A DNA stretch of 64,000 bases from Raphanus sativus (lineage: Eukaryota > Streptophyta > Magnoliopsida > Brassicales > Brassicaceae), in the NCBI RefSeq assembly GCF_000801105.2, contig NC_079516.1, positions 9,672,001 through 9,736,000 on the forward strand. The letters run 5' to 3'. Made by a program: the position numbers and the translations under genes. Positions 44,595 through 54,660 of this stretch are shown here, piece after piece; within the stretch, counting starts at the first letter, position 1; every line of letters starts with the position of its first letter. The notes beneath the pieces are model-generated. The model saw only the letters and a program-made list of their open reading frames with translations. It did no database searches and was not told where the DNA came from.

Positions 44595-45162
44595 ATGAGC
44601 AGTTCGTCAATTTCCTCCTCTCGTTTTCCTCGAATTTCAACTCATGGTGTCCCTTCAAGATGCTGGTGTGGGGAGGGCATAACCACTTTTGCATCTTCGA
44701 CGACGGAGAATCGGTATCGAAGATTCTACCGATGCGAAGTTGCAATACATGTAACTCGATTCAGTCGTTACTTTGCTTTTCTTTATGTGATTTCAGTCCT
44801 TCCTTTGCTTTCCTTTATGTAACCACTTTTGTTTTTGTTTCTGGTAGAAAAAATCTGAGAATCATCTATTTAAATGGATTGATGAAGCTTTGCTTGACGA
44901 GATACGAGAAGTAGATGCGAAACATGATAGGGTTTCTCGACGGCTTGCTAGAGTTGAACACGAGATGACACAGAAGATGAATGAGAAGGTGACGTTGGAG
45001 ATTGCTAGAGTAGAACATGAGATGACACAGAAGATGAATGAGAAGGTAATAGTGGAGATTGCTAGAGTCCAAGAAGAGATACAAAAGAAGCTAAAGATTG
45101 CGACAGTGGCGATGGTACTTGTCGGAGCCATCGCAGTGATGTGGACTTCTCATACTGTCTGA
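44595..45162 (+). CDS. Small GRF-type zinc finger protein with coiled coil and C-terminal membrane anchor
   Basis: Exons 44595-44750 and 44848-45162 (471 nt, in frame, 156 residues). Ser-rich start, then a GRF-type zinc finger (RCWCGEGITTFASSTTENRY..RRFYRCEVAIH, continuing across the junction to FKWIDEA); one of the usual finger ligands is not obvious. A coiled coil follows with a 19-residue unit (ARVEHEMTQKMNEKVTLEI) repeated exactly in tandem from the DNA at 44947-45003 and 45004-45060. The C-terminus IATVAMVLVGAIAVMW is a likely membrane segment. GRF fingers bind single-stranded nucleic acid in other proteins. Small GRF-plus-coiled-coil-plus-tail proteins are numerous in crucifers; function unknown. 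It is inside the MULE and converges on the transposase. Confidence 0.75.
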
Positions 45163-45442
45163 ACTAGTTCTAGTGATGCTCATTATAATTAGCTTCTGTT
45201 TACAACTTCTTGCTGGGTCATTATTGGCTTCTTGTTTACAATTGATAGGTCGTTCTATTCAGCTTCTTTTTACAACTTTATGCAAGAGTCTTCGCAGGTA
45301 GTTGCAGTTTGAAGTAGAGTACAAAAAGCAATCAAGTAATTATGATAAAACGAGTAAATCAAGTAGAACAAGAAAATCCAAAAGCAAACAAAACGAGTAA
45401 ATCAAGTAGTCAACAACAATAAGAAAAAATAGAAAATCAGAG

Positions 45443-47685
45443 CTAAATAGCTCTGTCACATGTAGCCCTGTTATGATTCTCTTCGCCACATCGACTGCAT
45501 CTGCGCCTCTTTTTTTCTTGACCTCGTTGGGACGAACGAAGCTTGTCTTCAACTGTCTCGTATCTGCGTTTTCTTCTCCTTCCTGCTCCTCTTCTTGATT
45601 CAGGCGGTAGTACACTAGCAATTTCAACTTCATTTGGAACAACCCAACTATCTTCAGGAACACCTATTGGATTGATAGTTTCTTGATAAGCTGTTCTCCA
45701 TGTGGAAGTAGTGTACATGTCATCCGTTAGTGAGGATGGGGATCGGCCAACTGTTAAACCTGCTTTGATGGCGTGTCTACATGGAATTTTAAGCAGGTCA
45801 TATTTCCCACATGAGCAAGTTCTTCTGTCCAAATCAACCAGGCAGTCAAATGTATCTCCACGAACCAAGAAACGATGCTCGTTAACTGGTTGCACAAGAA
45901 ACGTTCTACCCTTGGTAATCCGCCTATCTATCTTTTTCTCGATGCGGATAGTTAATGGTTTTGTATGCTTCCTGCTTTTTGTCCGACGTTCAAAGAACCA
46001 ACGAGTTAGCATTTCTCTGATGCTATCCAACAACGGAATGACTGGATACTCTCTTGGTGAGCGCAAAGCTGAGTTGATTGATTCAGCCGGGTTTGTCGTC
46101 CTGATGTCGTACCTGAATCCTTGAAACCGACAGCGAGCCCACTTTCTAACATCTGCATCAACCAAATATTTTCCAATAGCTGGACTGATATTGCACACAG
46201 CTTCGAATCGCGTCCGAAAATCAACGACTCTATAAGCTTTAGAAGCTTTTGCAATCAATCCAACCATTCCATTTCCTCTGTAATGTGTGACCACATTATT
46301 CAACAAATGGTGAATGCAGATTCCGTGTTCAGCAAGAGGATATACATTCTCAATCGCCTTACAAAGTGAGCTATTTCTGTCTGATACAAAAGCTAGGGAA
46401 CGGTCGTCAGCTACAACAACTTGTAGCTCTCTCATAAACCAATCCCACGAGCGATCATTTTCTGAGTCCACAACCGCAAATGCAATAGGATACAAGTTAG
46501 AGTTTCCATCTAAAGCTGTCGCAACAAGTAATACCCCTTTGTATTTGCTCTTCAAAAATGTCCCATCGACAACAAGAACTTTTCGCATGGCTGTGTGAAA
46601 ACCTCGCACAGATTGCCCAAACGAAACAAAGAGAAATCGGAATCTACCATCAACATCAGTCTCATAAAACGTGTGTGTTCCTGGATTAGCTTCTTTCAGC
46701 ATGTGCAAGTATTTCGGAATTTTTTCAAAACTCTTCTCCGGAATACCTCGGACCATATTAATTGCAAACTCTCGAGCATCCCATGCTAAGGACTTAGATA
46801 TCTCACATCCATGATCCATTCTCATAATCTGTATGATATCGTTAACTTTGGGACCTTCTTTCACACCCTCGTACCTATGCATTATTAGACTCCCAATAGT
46901 TTTCGCAGAAGCTGTCCGACCACCATTTTTCATACTCGACGCAGCACATGTATGATCCGCCACATATTTTTTGATGATGAAATATGTGGATCCTGATAAC
47001 CCCTCAGCACGAACACTCCAGTTGCAATGATTGTCAATGCATCTGATGTACCAAAGTTTTCTGTCCGATTTCACAACTTTGTAATCGAAGTGATGCTTCA
47101 TCGCTGACATTTCCAACGCTGCTTTCAACAGCGATTTGTTTTGAAAGGTTTCACCTCTCTTCACAACATCCACCAAAGAAAACCGAACACTGTTTTCCTT
47201 AGGATCTTCTTCTGCAGTTGAGACGACAACATCATCTTCTTCAACATCCTGGCTTGATTCAGATGAACTACCATCGTCATCTTGAGGTGGAAACGAGGAA
47301 GGTTCACCTTTCTCTCTGAAAGGCGAGTTGGATTCCTTCATATCAACTTCAAAGTCTTGGCTGTTTCCATTGATAGGTGAAGTTGACACACACAACCTTG
47401 TAGAAGCTTTTCCTCGTACATATGTTTTTTGACTTGTCTATCATTCGCAATGATCACTGGCGGACAGTCTACTGCACCGATTAACTCCATAGGTAAGTAG
47501 CTTAACTCCAGCTCAAACTCGTTTTGGTCTATTCCAAAATCATCAAAAGCCAAAATCCTTAGATATTCAAAGGAACTTGTCAACTCCACAACCAATACTC
47601 TACCCCGTTTCTTCTCATCAACAGCAAATTCCCATCCTTTAAGGGGACTGAATTTCCACACCCCACAAGAAGCATAAATATGCAT
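45443..47685 (-). CDS. MURA-type transposase of the MULE, with an apparent 1-base deletion near the N-terminus
   Basis: Catalyses cut-and-paste transposition of Mutator elements. From ATG 47685 the frame reads MHIYASCGVWKFSPLKGWEF to DRQVKK, then shifts at an A6 run (complement of about 47425-47430). One added A joins it to TYVRGKASTRLC and the long downstream frame; 2243 plus 1 is 2244, 747 residues. Domains: MuDR N-terminal region; MuDR DNA-binding domain (SVRAEGLSGSTYFIIKKY region); MULE DDE domain with VVDGTFLKSKYKG, FVSDRNSSLCKAI..GICIHHL and NPAESINSALR; SWIM finger CSCGKYDLLKIPCRHA; CCHC knuckle CSRCGEENHNRATC at the C-terminus. DDE residues and both fingers are intact. The frameshift may be real or a homopolymer error, as in the MLO gene. 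Confidence 0.88.
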
Positions 47686-48447
47686 CTTCAACAATAGCTT
47701 CAAAATTTTTGGTTGATTTCTAAAAAAAATCTTAATAACGTGTGTGAGGAAGAAGGAGATCACGTTTTTTAATTTTTTTTAAAAAAAAATTAATTTAGGA
47801 AACATGAAAATCACTAAAATTTAGGAAGTTTTAGATTCAAAAATATACACTTAACAGATTTTGGAGATATTTAAGGAAAATTAACATTTCTGCGTCGGTA
47901 GAGGGAACCATCTACTCCCGTAGAATATAGTTAAGAGGGTAGATTGTGTAATACAACTGTGGTAGGGAAATACATTTTCGTAGATTACTTTGTTAAACTT
48001 TCGTAGAGTACTTCTATAATGGCAGATTATTTGCTCAAATGAAATCTACCGTAGTTCAGAACTAAGTTAACATGGCAGGCGGTTCATTCTACGAAAGTAG
48101 ATTTATATTTTACAGTGGATTTGCTCGTCTACGGCCGTAGATATGTAAGTGATTAGTAGAACCAGTTACCTTCGAGCCCGTAGACGGTAGATTAGATTGT
48201 CTACGAGCCGTAGACCAGAATATAAAATTATGATCTACTTATATTTAATCAACAAAACTATTTTTCATATGATTGTCTCTTGTTCATGTACGATTTGTAT
48301 ATTTTTTCATATTTTTCGGACTTTTAAAATAATTGTTATGAATTTTTAAAGTTCATCAGGGACATGAAAGTCAAAAACAAGCAAAAAATGAAATTATGGC
48401 AAAGGGACAATGCACTTGTTTTTCTATTCCGTTTTGGCAATTTTTTC
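47686..48447. promoter_or_regulatory. Transposase promoter and right subterminal region of the MULE
   Basis: Between the MURA ATG and the right terminus. 47897-48239 is dense in GTAGA/TCTAC and CCGTAGA words, about 18 in 340 bases, in both senses (for example GTCTACGGCCGTAGA and GTCTACGAGCCGTAGACC, both palindromic). The inverted terminus lies at about 48385-48447. Clustered subterminal motifs often serve as transposase binding sites; that is inferred. The left end has no such array. Confidence 0.7.
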
Positions 48448-48457
48448 TATTTTTTAA

Positions 48458-48857
48458 TTACTAATCAAGTAAAAAAGTTTGTATAAAATATTTCTAATAT
48501 ATGAGTGTTTTTAAAATTTTAAATAATAACGAGAAGATGAAAACTTCATGAAAAATTCAGAAAATATGATTAAAAACATAAAAGTCATGATATTTACTTA
48601 ATTTATTTGTCAAATACTAATATATATCGGTGAAATAATTATGTCTGTATATGCGGGTAAAACACCTAATCAAAAACTAGAAACGAAATTCGTTTTTTTA
48701 TTAAATAAATGATTACAATTAATAATAATAAGAATTATCCAAAATCTAAAAATATATAAAATATCTTTTTGTATATGTATATATTGTTGTCATCTGAAAT
48801 TAGTTTTACACGTATTAGTAAATAACTATAAAATGATTATGTCCGCATGTGCGGATA

Positions 48858-48911
<54 letters not shown>

Positions 48912-50066
48912 ATTAATTACACATATCATCTTTAAATCTATTTTGAACCAATACCATATTTTGAAAAAAACAAATGAAAAAAACATAAAAAGATTAATTA
49001 TTGTGGTTCAATAATGGTAATTTTTAAATCAACCAAGGATCAACAAATGAAAAAAAAAACATGCGGTTTTTAAGAATATATCAAAGTCTAGTAATTGATT
49101 AATGAAGAAAATTTAATTATGAAACATTATACTCCTTCTGTTTTTGAATAGTGTCGTTTTAGAGTTGTGTATACGGATTAAGAAATCATTAAATTTTACA
49201 TATTTTTCATACAAAAACATCATTACCAATATATTTTAACCAATAAAAAAATAAAATACTAAATAAAATTAATAAATTATGCATTGAAATAATGAAACCA
49301 CACTTATTTTGTAAGGAAACAATTTTATCTACTACGACACTTACTGAGAAAGAGGGAGTATAATGAGAAAAAATGAAAGAAATCGAAATGTTGACGCGTC
49401 GTGACTCGTGAGTCAATGGTGTCCTTTTCTCTTGCCTTCTTGGCATTTTTATGCTCAAAAAGTCTTCAAATTTTGGTTACAGGTCCATATCTTTCTGAAC
49501 ACAGCACTATTGATAACTCTCTTCCTGTCTTTATCAAAGTCCCCCGCGACGTTGTAGTTACTTGATTATCGTCTAAATCGGCCGATGTCGGTCAGAAACA
49601 CTTATGCCCAGATGGTAGATGGTGGGAATTGTCTAAATCGTCCACACTTCCCGTGACATCTCTGTCTTGATTGGGACACTAGGTGTGATGATGAATTTTA
49701 ACAGCCATGTTTTCTGCACTGCAAGTGTTTGATAAAATGCCTGAACAGAGGAGTTGATGTAAAAAAAATGGTTTTACTGAGCTTTGTAAGTTTTTTTTTT
49801 TGGAACTTAGCTTTGCAACTTGCATCAAAATGAATTAATTTTCAGGTCTGTATTAATCCTTCTTGTAGATTTCAAAAGCTCCAAACTTGTTTTCTTTGTA
49901 GAAAGTTGACTTATACACGCTATTCTTTGTGGACAGCTCTGTATTCTTCTTTTTTTCGACTTCTTGTTTCATTGGTTGAATATTAATTTTCATTGACTTA
50001 ACCGTCAACATGGTTTCTCATTTGCTCATATAGAATTATTATCTTGTACAAAAATTGGAATAACAT
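48458..50066. other. Intergenic region upstream of locus E, with an (AT)n run
   Basis: AT-rich, no gene. Two related blocks, near 48630-48665 (TGTCTGTATATGCGGGTAAAA) and 48830-48855 (TGTCCGCATGTGCGGATAGAA, with a CCGCA/TGCGG stem), look like degenerate Helitron-type ends. A long (AT)n run lies at 48860-48908. 49480-49760 and downstream is presumed locus E promoter. Confidence 0.45.
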
Positions 50067-52991
50067 ATGAGAAAGATGAGTATGGTTTTATTTGCTTGCT
50101 CTCTCTTACTTATCATCTTCCCAGCCTGTGGTTATGCAGCTATAAACACATCAAGCCCTTTGTCAACAGGACAGACTCTGAGCTCCCCTGGTGGGTTTTA
50201 TGAGTTAGGCTTCTTCAGTCCTAATAATACCCGGAATCTCTATGTCGGGATCTGGTTCAAGGAAATCGTTCCTCGGGTGGTTGTGTGGGTGGCTAACAGA
50301 GACAAACCAGTCACAAACTCTGCGGCAAATCTCACCATCAGCAGCAGCAACGGGAGACTGATCTTGCTTGATGGGAAACAAGATGTTATATGGTCTACAG
50401 GGGATGCTTTCTCATCCAACAAGTGTCATGCCGAGCTTCAGGACACCGGAAACCTTGTTGTAGTTGATGATGTTTCAAGAACAGTTCTGTGGCAAAGCTT
50501 CGAGAATCTTGGTGATACTATGGTGCCTCAGTCATCGTTGATGTATGATCTTTCCAGCGGCAAGAAGCGTGTATTGACTTCGTGGAAAAGCAACAGCGAT
50601 CCATCTCCCGGGGGCTTCTCACTGGAGATTACGCCACAAGTCCCCTTGCAAGGCCTTATAAGAAGAGGCTCAGCGCCTTACTGGAGAACTGGTCCATGGG
50701 CGAAAACAAGATTCACTGGCTTCCCACAGTTTGATGAATCATATGTAAGTCCATTCAGCGTTGTCCAGGACTTAGCAGCTGGTGCAGGATCTTTCTCTTA
50801 CTCCACGTTGAGAAACTTCAATCTATCGTATATCACCCTAACACCAGAGGGGGAGATGAAGATTTACTGGGATCAAGGCAAAAGATGGTTGCATCACGTT
50901 ACAGAGCCAGATCACTCGTGTGATATATACGGTGCTTGTGGGCCTTTTGGTTTGTGTGTGAGATCCAGTACCCCGAAGTGTATATGCGTGAAAGGGTTTG
51001 TACCAAAGTCAGATGAGGAGTGGAGAAAAAGGAACTGGACAAGTGGGTGTGTGAGACGTAAACAGTTGTCTTGCCACCAGGCAAACTCTTCTCTGCAAAC
51101 GCAAGGCAAAGATACAGACGTCTTCTATCGTATGAACAATGTGAAGACTCCGGATATGCACCAGTTTGTAAGCTTTCTCGATGCAGAAATGTGCTACCAA
51201 GGCTGTCTAGGGAACTGTTCTTGCACAGCCTTTGCTTATATAAGTGGAATTGGATGCTTAGTATGGAATGGGAAGCTAGTAGACACTGTTCAGTTTTTGT
51301 CTAATGGAGAAACTATCTCCCTTCGTCTTGCACGTTCGGAACTGGGTAAGATTTAAAACATATAGTTTAATTGTTTTTAGTACAATTATAGTTATAATGT
51401 TCTGTTTTCTGGCGAATATCTATCTCAGCTGGAAGCAATCGAACCAAGATTGTAGTAGGTTCTATTGCCAGCCTTTGCATTATCGCAATCTTGATCTTTG
51501 CCGCATTTCTGTTCCGGAGATACAGAGGGAAACAAAAAGGTTAGACACTGAAAAACTTAGCATTTTTGTTTCCTTTGTCCCAGTATTTTGGTTCTTAATG
51601 AATTTAACACTAACTGGTGCAAGATGCAAGGAAGAATGAGTTTGAGCCGCCACAAGATATATTAGGCGTAAATTTCTTTCAGATGCATACCATACGAGCT
51701 GCCACCAATAACTTTAGTTCCTCAAACAAACTTGGTCAAGGTGGATTTGGTCCAGTGTACAAGGTTTGTGACATTCTGTTCTATTTTCTTTTCCTTCTTG
51801 TTAGTTCTCCAGATTTATCTGAAACTATTCTTCCAGGGAAACCTGCTGGATGGGAAGGAAATAGCAGTTAAACGCCTTTCTAGTAGCTCTGGTCAGGGTA
51901 CAGAGGAGTTCATGAATGAAATAACACTAATCTCTAAACTGCAACATAGAAACTTGGTTCGGCTTTTGGGATACTGCATAGAAAGAGAAGAGAAGCTATT
52001 GATTTATGAGTTTATGGTGAACAAAAGCCTCGATATATTCCTCTTTGGTATGTTCTTTATTCCATTTACCGTTTCATTCCATCATATGATACTAGTTGGT
52101 TTGCTACTGTCATTAACATATTCTATGTTATTGGCTAGATCCAACTTTAAAGCTTCAGATTGATTGGCCAAAGAGATTCGACATCATTCAAGGTATTGCG
52201 CGTGGACTTCTCTATCTCCACCGTGACTCTCGCCTTAGGGTCATTCACCGAGATCTGAAGGTTAGCAACATTCTTCTAGATGAGGAGATGAACCCAAAAA
52301 TATCGGATTTTGGATTGGCTCGGCTGTTTCAGGGAACACAATTTCAGTACAGCACTCAAAGGGTTGCAGGAACTTTGTAAGAAAAAATGTCTTTATTCTT
52401 AACAAGGATTCATTCTTTATCATCATATATTAACAATCTTGTTTTGATATTTGAACAGAGGATATATGTCTCCTGAGTATGCATGGGCAGGGTTATTCTC
52501 TGAGAAGTCTGACATCTATAGCTTCGGAGTTCTGATGTTGGAAATCATCAGCGGTGAGAAGATTTCAAGGTTCACCTTTGGTGATGAGCGCAAAGGTCTT
52601 GTTGCATATGTAAGTGAATGACTTTTTATTCTCTTCAAGTTGCAGACATTTTTAGGCATCATTACAAATTTCTTCTTCGTATATTCAGGCTTGGGAATCT
52701 TGGTGCGAGTCTGGAGGATTTAATCTTCTGGATAGAGATCTTAATGATTCGTGCAACGCATTTGAAGTTGCCAGATGTGTTCAGGTTGGTCTTCTCTGTG
52801 TTCAACACGAAGCTGCAGACAGACCAAACACTCTTCAAGTAATGTCTATGATTACTTCAACAACAGATCTTCCCATTCCAAAGCAGCCAATATTTGCGGT
52901 GCAAAATGTGGAAACTTCTAACGATGGGTCAACGTCTAAAGATCTTTTCTCTGTCAATGACTTGACACACTCTGTGATCCAAGGACGATAA
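50067..52991 (+). CDS. LORE: LORE/SD1-29-type S-domain receptor kinase (locus E), intact
   Basis: In Arabidopsis, LORE (SD1-29, At1g61380) is the plasma-membrane receptor for bacterial medium-chain 3-hydroxy fatty acids and triggers pattern immunity. Exons 50067-51345, 51429-51539, 51624-51763, 51837-52047, 52139-52376, 52459-52609 and 52689-52991 total 2433 nt in frame, 810 residues. LORE-like marks set it apart from [22 protein letters not shown] signal peptide, [26 protein letters not shown] text, [21 protein letters not shown], and a [20 protein letters not shown] juxtamembrane. Kinase: [10 protein letters not shown], Lys about 522, [28 protein letters not shown]; ends HSVIQGR. Any of three near ATGs (50067, 50076, 50082) could start it; 50076 matches the Arabidopsis start best. 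LORE is assigned by sequence and by position before an At1g61370-like copy and FBS1. Ligand use is inferred. Confidence 0.88.
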
Positions 52992-53735
52992 GCTCTGATT
53001 TTATATATACTTCAGTCTATAGCTTCATGAGCCTAGGAAATTTGAGATCTCACGTTTTGTTATTGTTAAACACAATGTTTGGTGTATAATGTTATTACTG
53101 TTGATGCCCAGATGGTCGGAGTTGGATTGAACCGCCATGTTTCTAGGGAAGAGCTGACTCTTTCTGTAAACGCCTTTGCGTTTTGGGTTATGCACTCACT
53201 GAATGTGTTCTATGAAATGGGTGAATCAGATATCAAGTTTAAAAGTCTAACAGTAGGAACAATAGTTGAGCCGCCCATCAAAGTCATACCTCCACTATCA
53301 GCGAACATGTAAGGTTTTTTGGGTTTATGTCCCAGAGCTGATGAATCTACATAGATGTTTGTTGTATCCTTGAATATTGCAAGTAGGATGTTGCATAAAT
53401 CTAGCTATGTTTTGTTTTTGTCTTTTTGGTTACATTCCTAGAAGATGTGGAATGTGAATGCCTTGTTTGTGATGTGATTGGTTAGATGGAAAGCTTTTGA
53501 CTTCTTTTATGAATAATACTATTCAAAGTTATCGGCTGATGCAACATGGCATAAAAAATAACAATATAAATATTTTTTTGGGTTATTTGGTGTGGATGGG
53601 AGAGATTGTGATTTTTAGAGGTCAAAGTGGTCCATGAGTTGCAAAGAAACTGTAACCTGTCGCGTACACTACGCTAATCGTTGAAGATAATTTTGAATAA
53701 TGGCTCTAGGTGGGTTACTGACTTGAGTGAGATAT
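52992..53735. other. Intergenic region between loci E and F
   Basis: Holds the 3' UTR of locus E. An open stretch at about 53088-53312 (VDAQMVGVGLNRHVSREELT..) has no recognised family and no ATG-supported exon model. The 5' half of locus F (signal peptide and lectin domain) is missing here, so a deletion has removed it. Confidence 0.45.
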
Positions 53736-54074
53736 AATCCTCCGAAGCGTGAATGCTTGAAAGGCTTTATACCAAAATCAGATGAGGAGTGGAGTAGAAG
53801 GAACTGACTGGTGGTTTTGTGAGAAGAACTGACTTATGTTGTCGTGTGAACTCTTCTGTAACAACACAGGACAATGATGCAGATGTCTTCAACATTGTTG
53901 CAAATGTAAAGCCTCCAGATTATTATGAATATCTAAGCTTGGTCGATGCTGAGGAATGCCACCAGGGCTGTCTCAGGAACTGTTCTTGCACAGCCTTTTC
54001 ATTTATAAAAGGAATAGGATGTTTGGTGTGGAACCGAGAGTTACTAGACACTGTGAAATTTACAGCCGGAGGAG

Positions 54075-54379
54075 TGATAAGCGACCAAGTGCTATATTAT
54101 TGCTTATCGGAACCAATTACAATCTCAAGATCTCAAACGAGACCTTGAGCCCATACACAAGAGACCTTTCTCTCTGTGTCCTCTACAATTCCCAGAAACT
54201 CGCCGATCCCTAAGAACAACACCAACATTTCTATATAAGCGGGAAGCTCTTGAGACTCTGTAACAGCAAACCCTCTATCTCTTTCCAAGTCTCTTACTCA
54301 GCCTTCTCCACATGTATATCACGTGACTGCTCTCTTACTTTGATTCAGATGAATAGTAGATAATATGCAGGACCTATCA
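54075..54379 (-). repeat. LTR (3' LTR in element orientation)
   Basis: 305 bp, identical to 56775-57079. TG..CA ends on the minus strand (TGATAGGTCC..CTTATCA). Contains TATATAAG at about 54231-54239. Confidence 0.95.
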
Positions 54380-54660
54380 TTACTCCCCCCCTTTAGAGAA
54401 GCTTGTCCTCAAGCTTCTGTAAACTTGATCGAGAAGCTTGATCCACCTACCATTTGCAAGTTCTCTACTTGTAAACCACATTGTAACTCCTTGTATATGT
54501 TGTTGCTTGTCAGGCCACTTGTCTCAGAGGGTCTCAATGGAAAACAGCTTCAGTTATTGCCGGTGAAGCAAGGAGTACATATACCAAAGCAAAGACAACT
54601 GGGAATACAGGAGATGCAGTACACATAAGCTCTGTTGAAACTTGGACAGCCGCAACCCAA

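Larger units (their letters stand above)
39220..48447. mobile_element. Mutator-like element (MULE), about 9.2 kb, with transposase and cargo genes
   Basis: Left terminus starts GGGAAAATTGGAAATATGG; the right terminus, inverted, starts GAAAAAATTGCCAAAACGG. The two align for about 60 bases at roughly three quarters identity, sharing CATTGTCCCT and TGCCATAAT. Flanking tatttttaa (39211-39219) and tattttttaa (48448-48457) differ by one T, matching the 9-10-bp MULE duplication. Inside: a DUF1985/C48 protease gene (plus), a GRF-finger gene (plus) and a MURA transposase (minus, converging on them). An Ulp1-type protease with a MULE transposase is known from plant Kaonashi-type elements. The GRF gene and the GTAGA motif array are unusual. 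One base appears to be missing from the transposase frame; otherwise the element looks autonomous and young. Confidence 0.85.

Noticed and set aside
47338..47763. Separate small minus-strand gene before the transposase
   Set aside because: Its text (LKGWEFAVDEK..PVIIANDRQVK) is the MuDR N-terminal region; one added A joins it to the transposase, so it is part of that gene.
49603..53120. Promoter duplication linking 49.6 kb and 53.1 kb (shared ATGCCCAGATGGT)
   Set aside because: Only 13 bases match; the flanks do not align.
53079..53312. 77-codon open frame after LORE (VDAQMVGVGLNRHV..)
   Set aside because: Starts without ATG, has no recognised domain and no splice partner; probably chance or relic.
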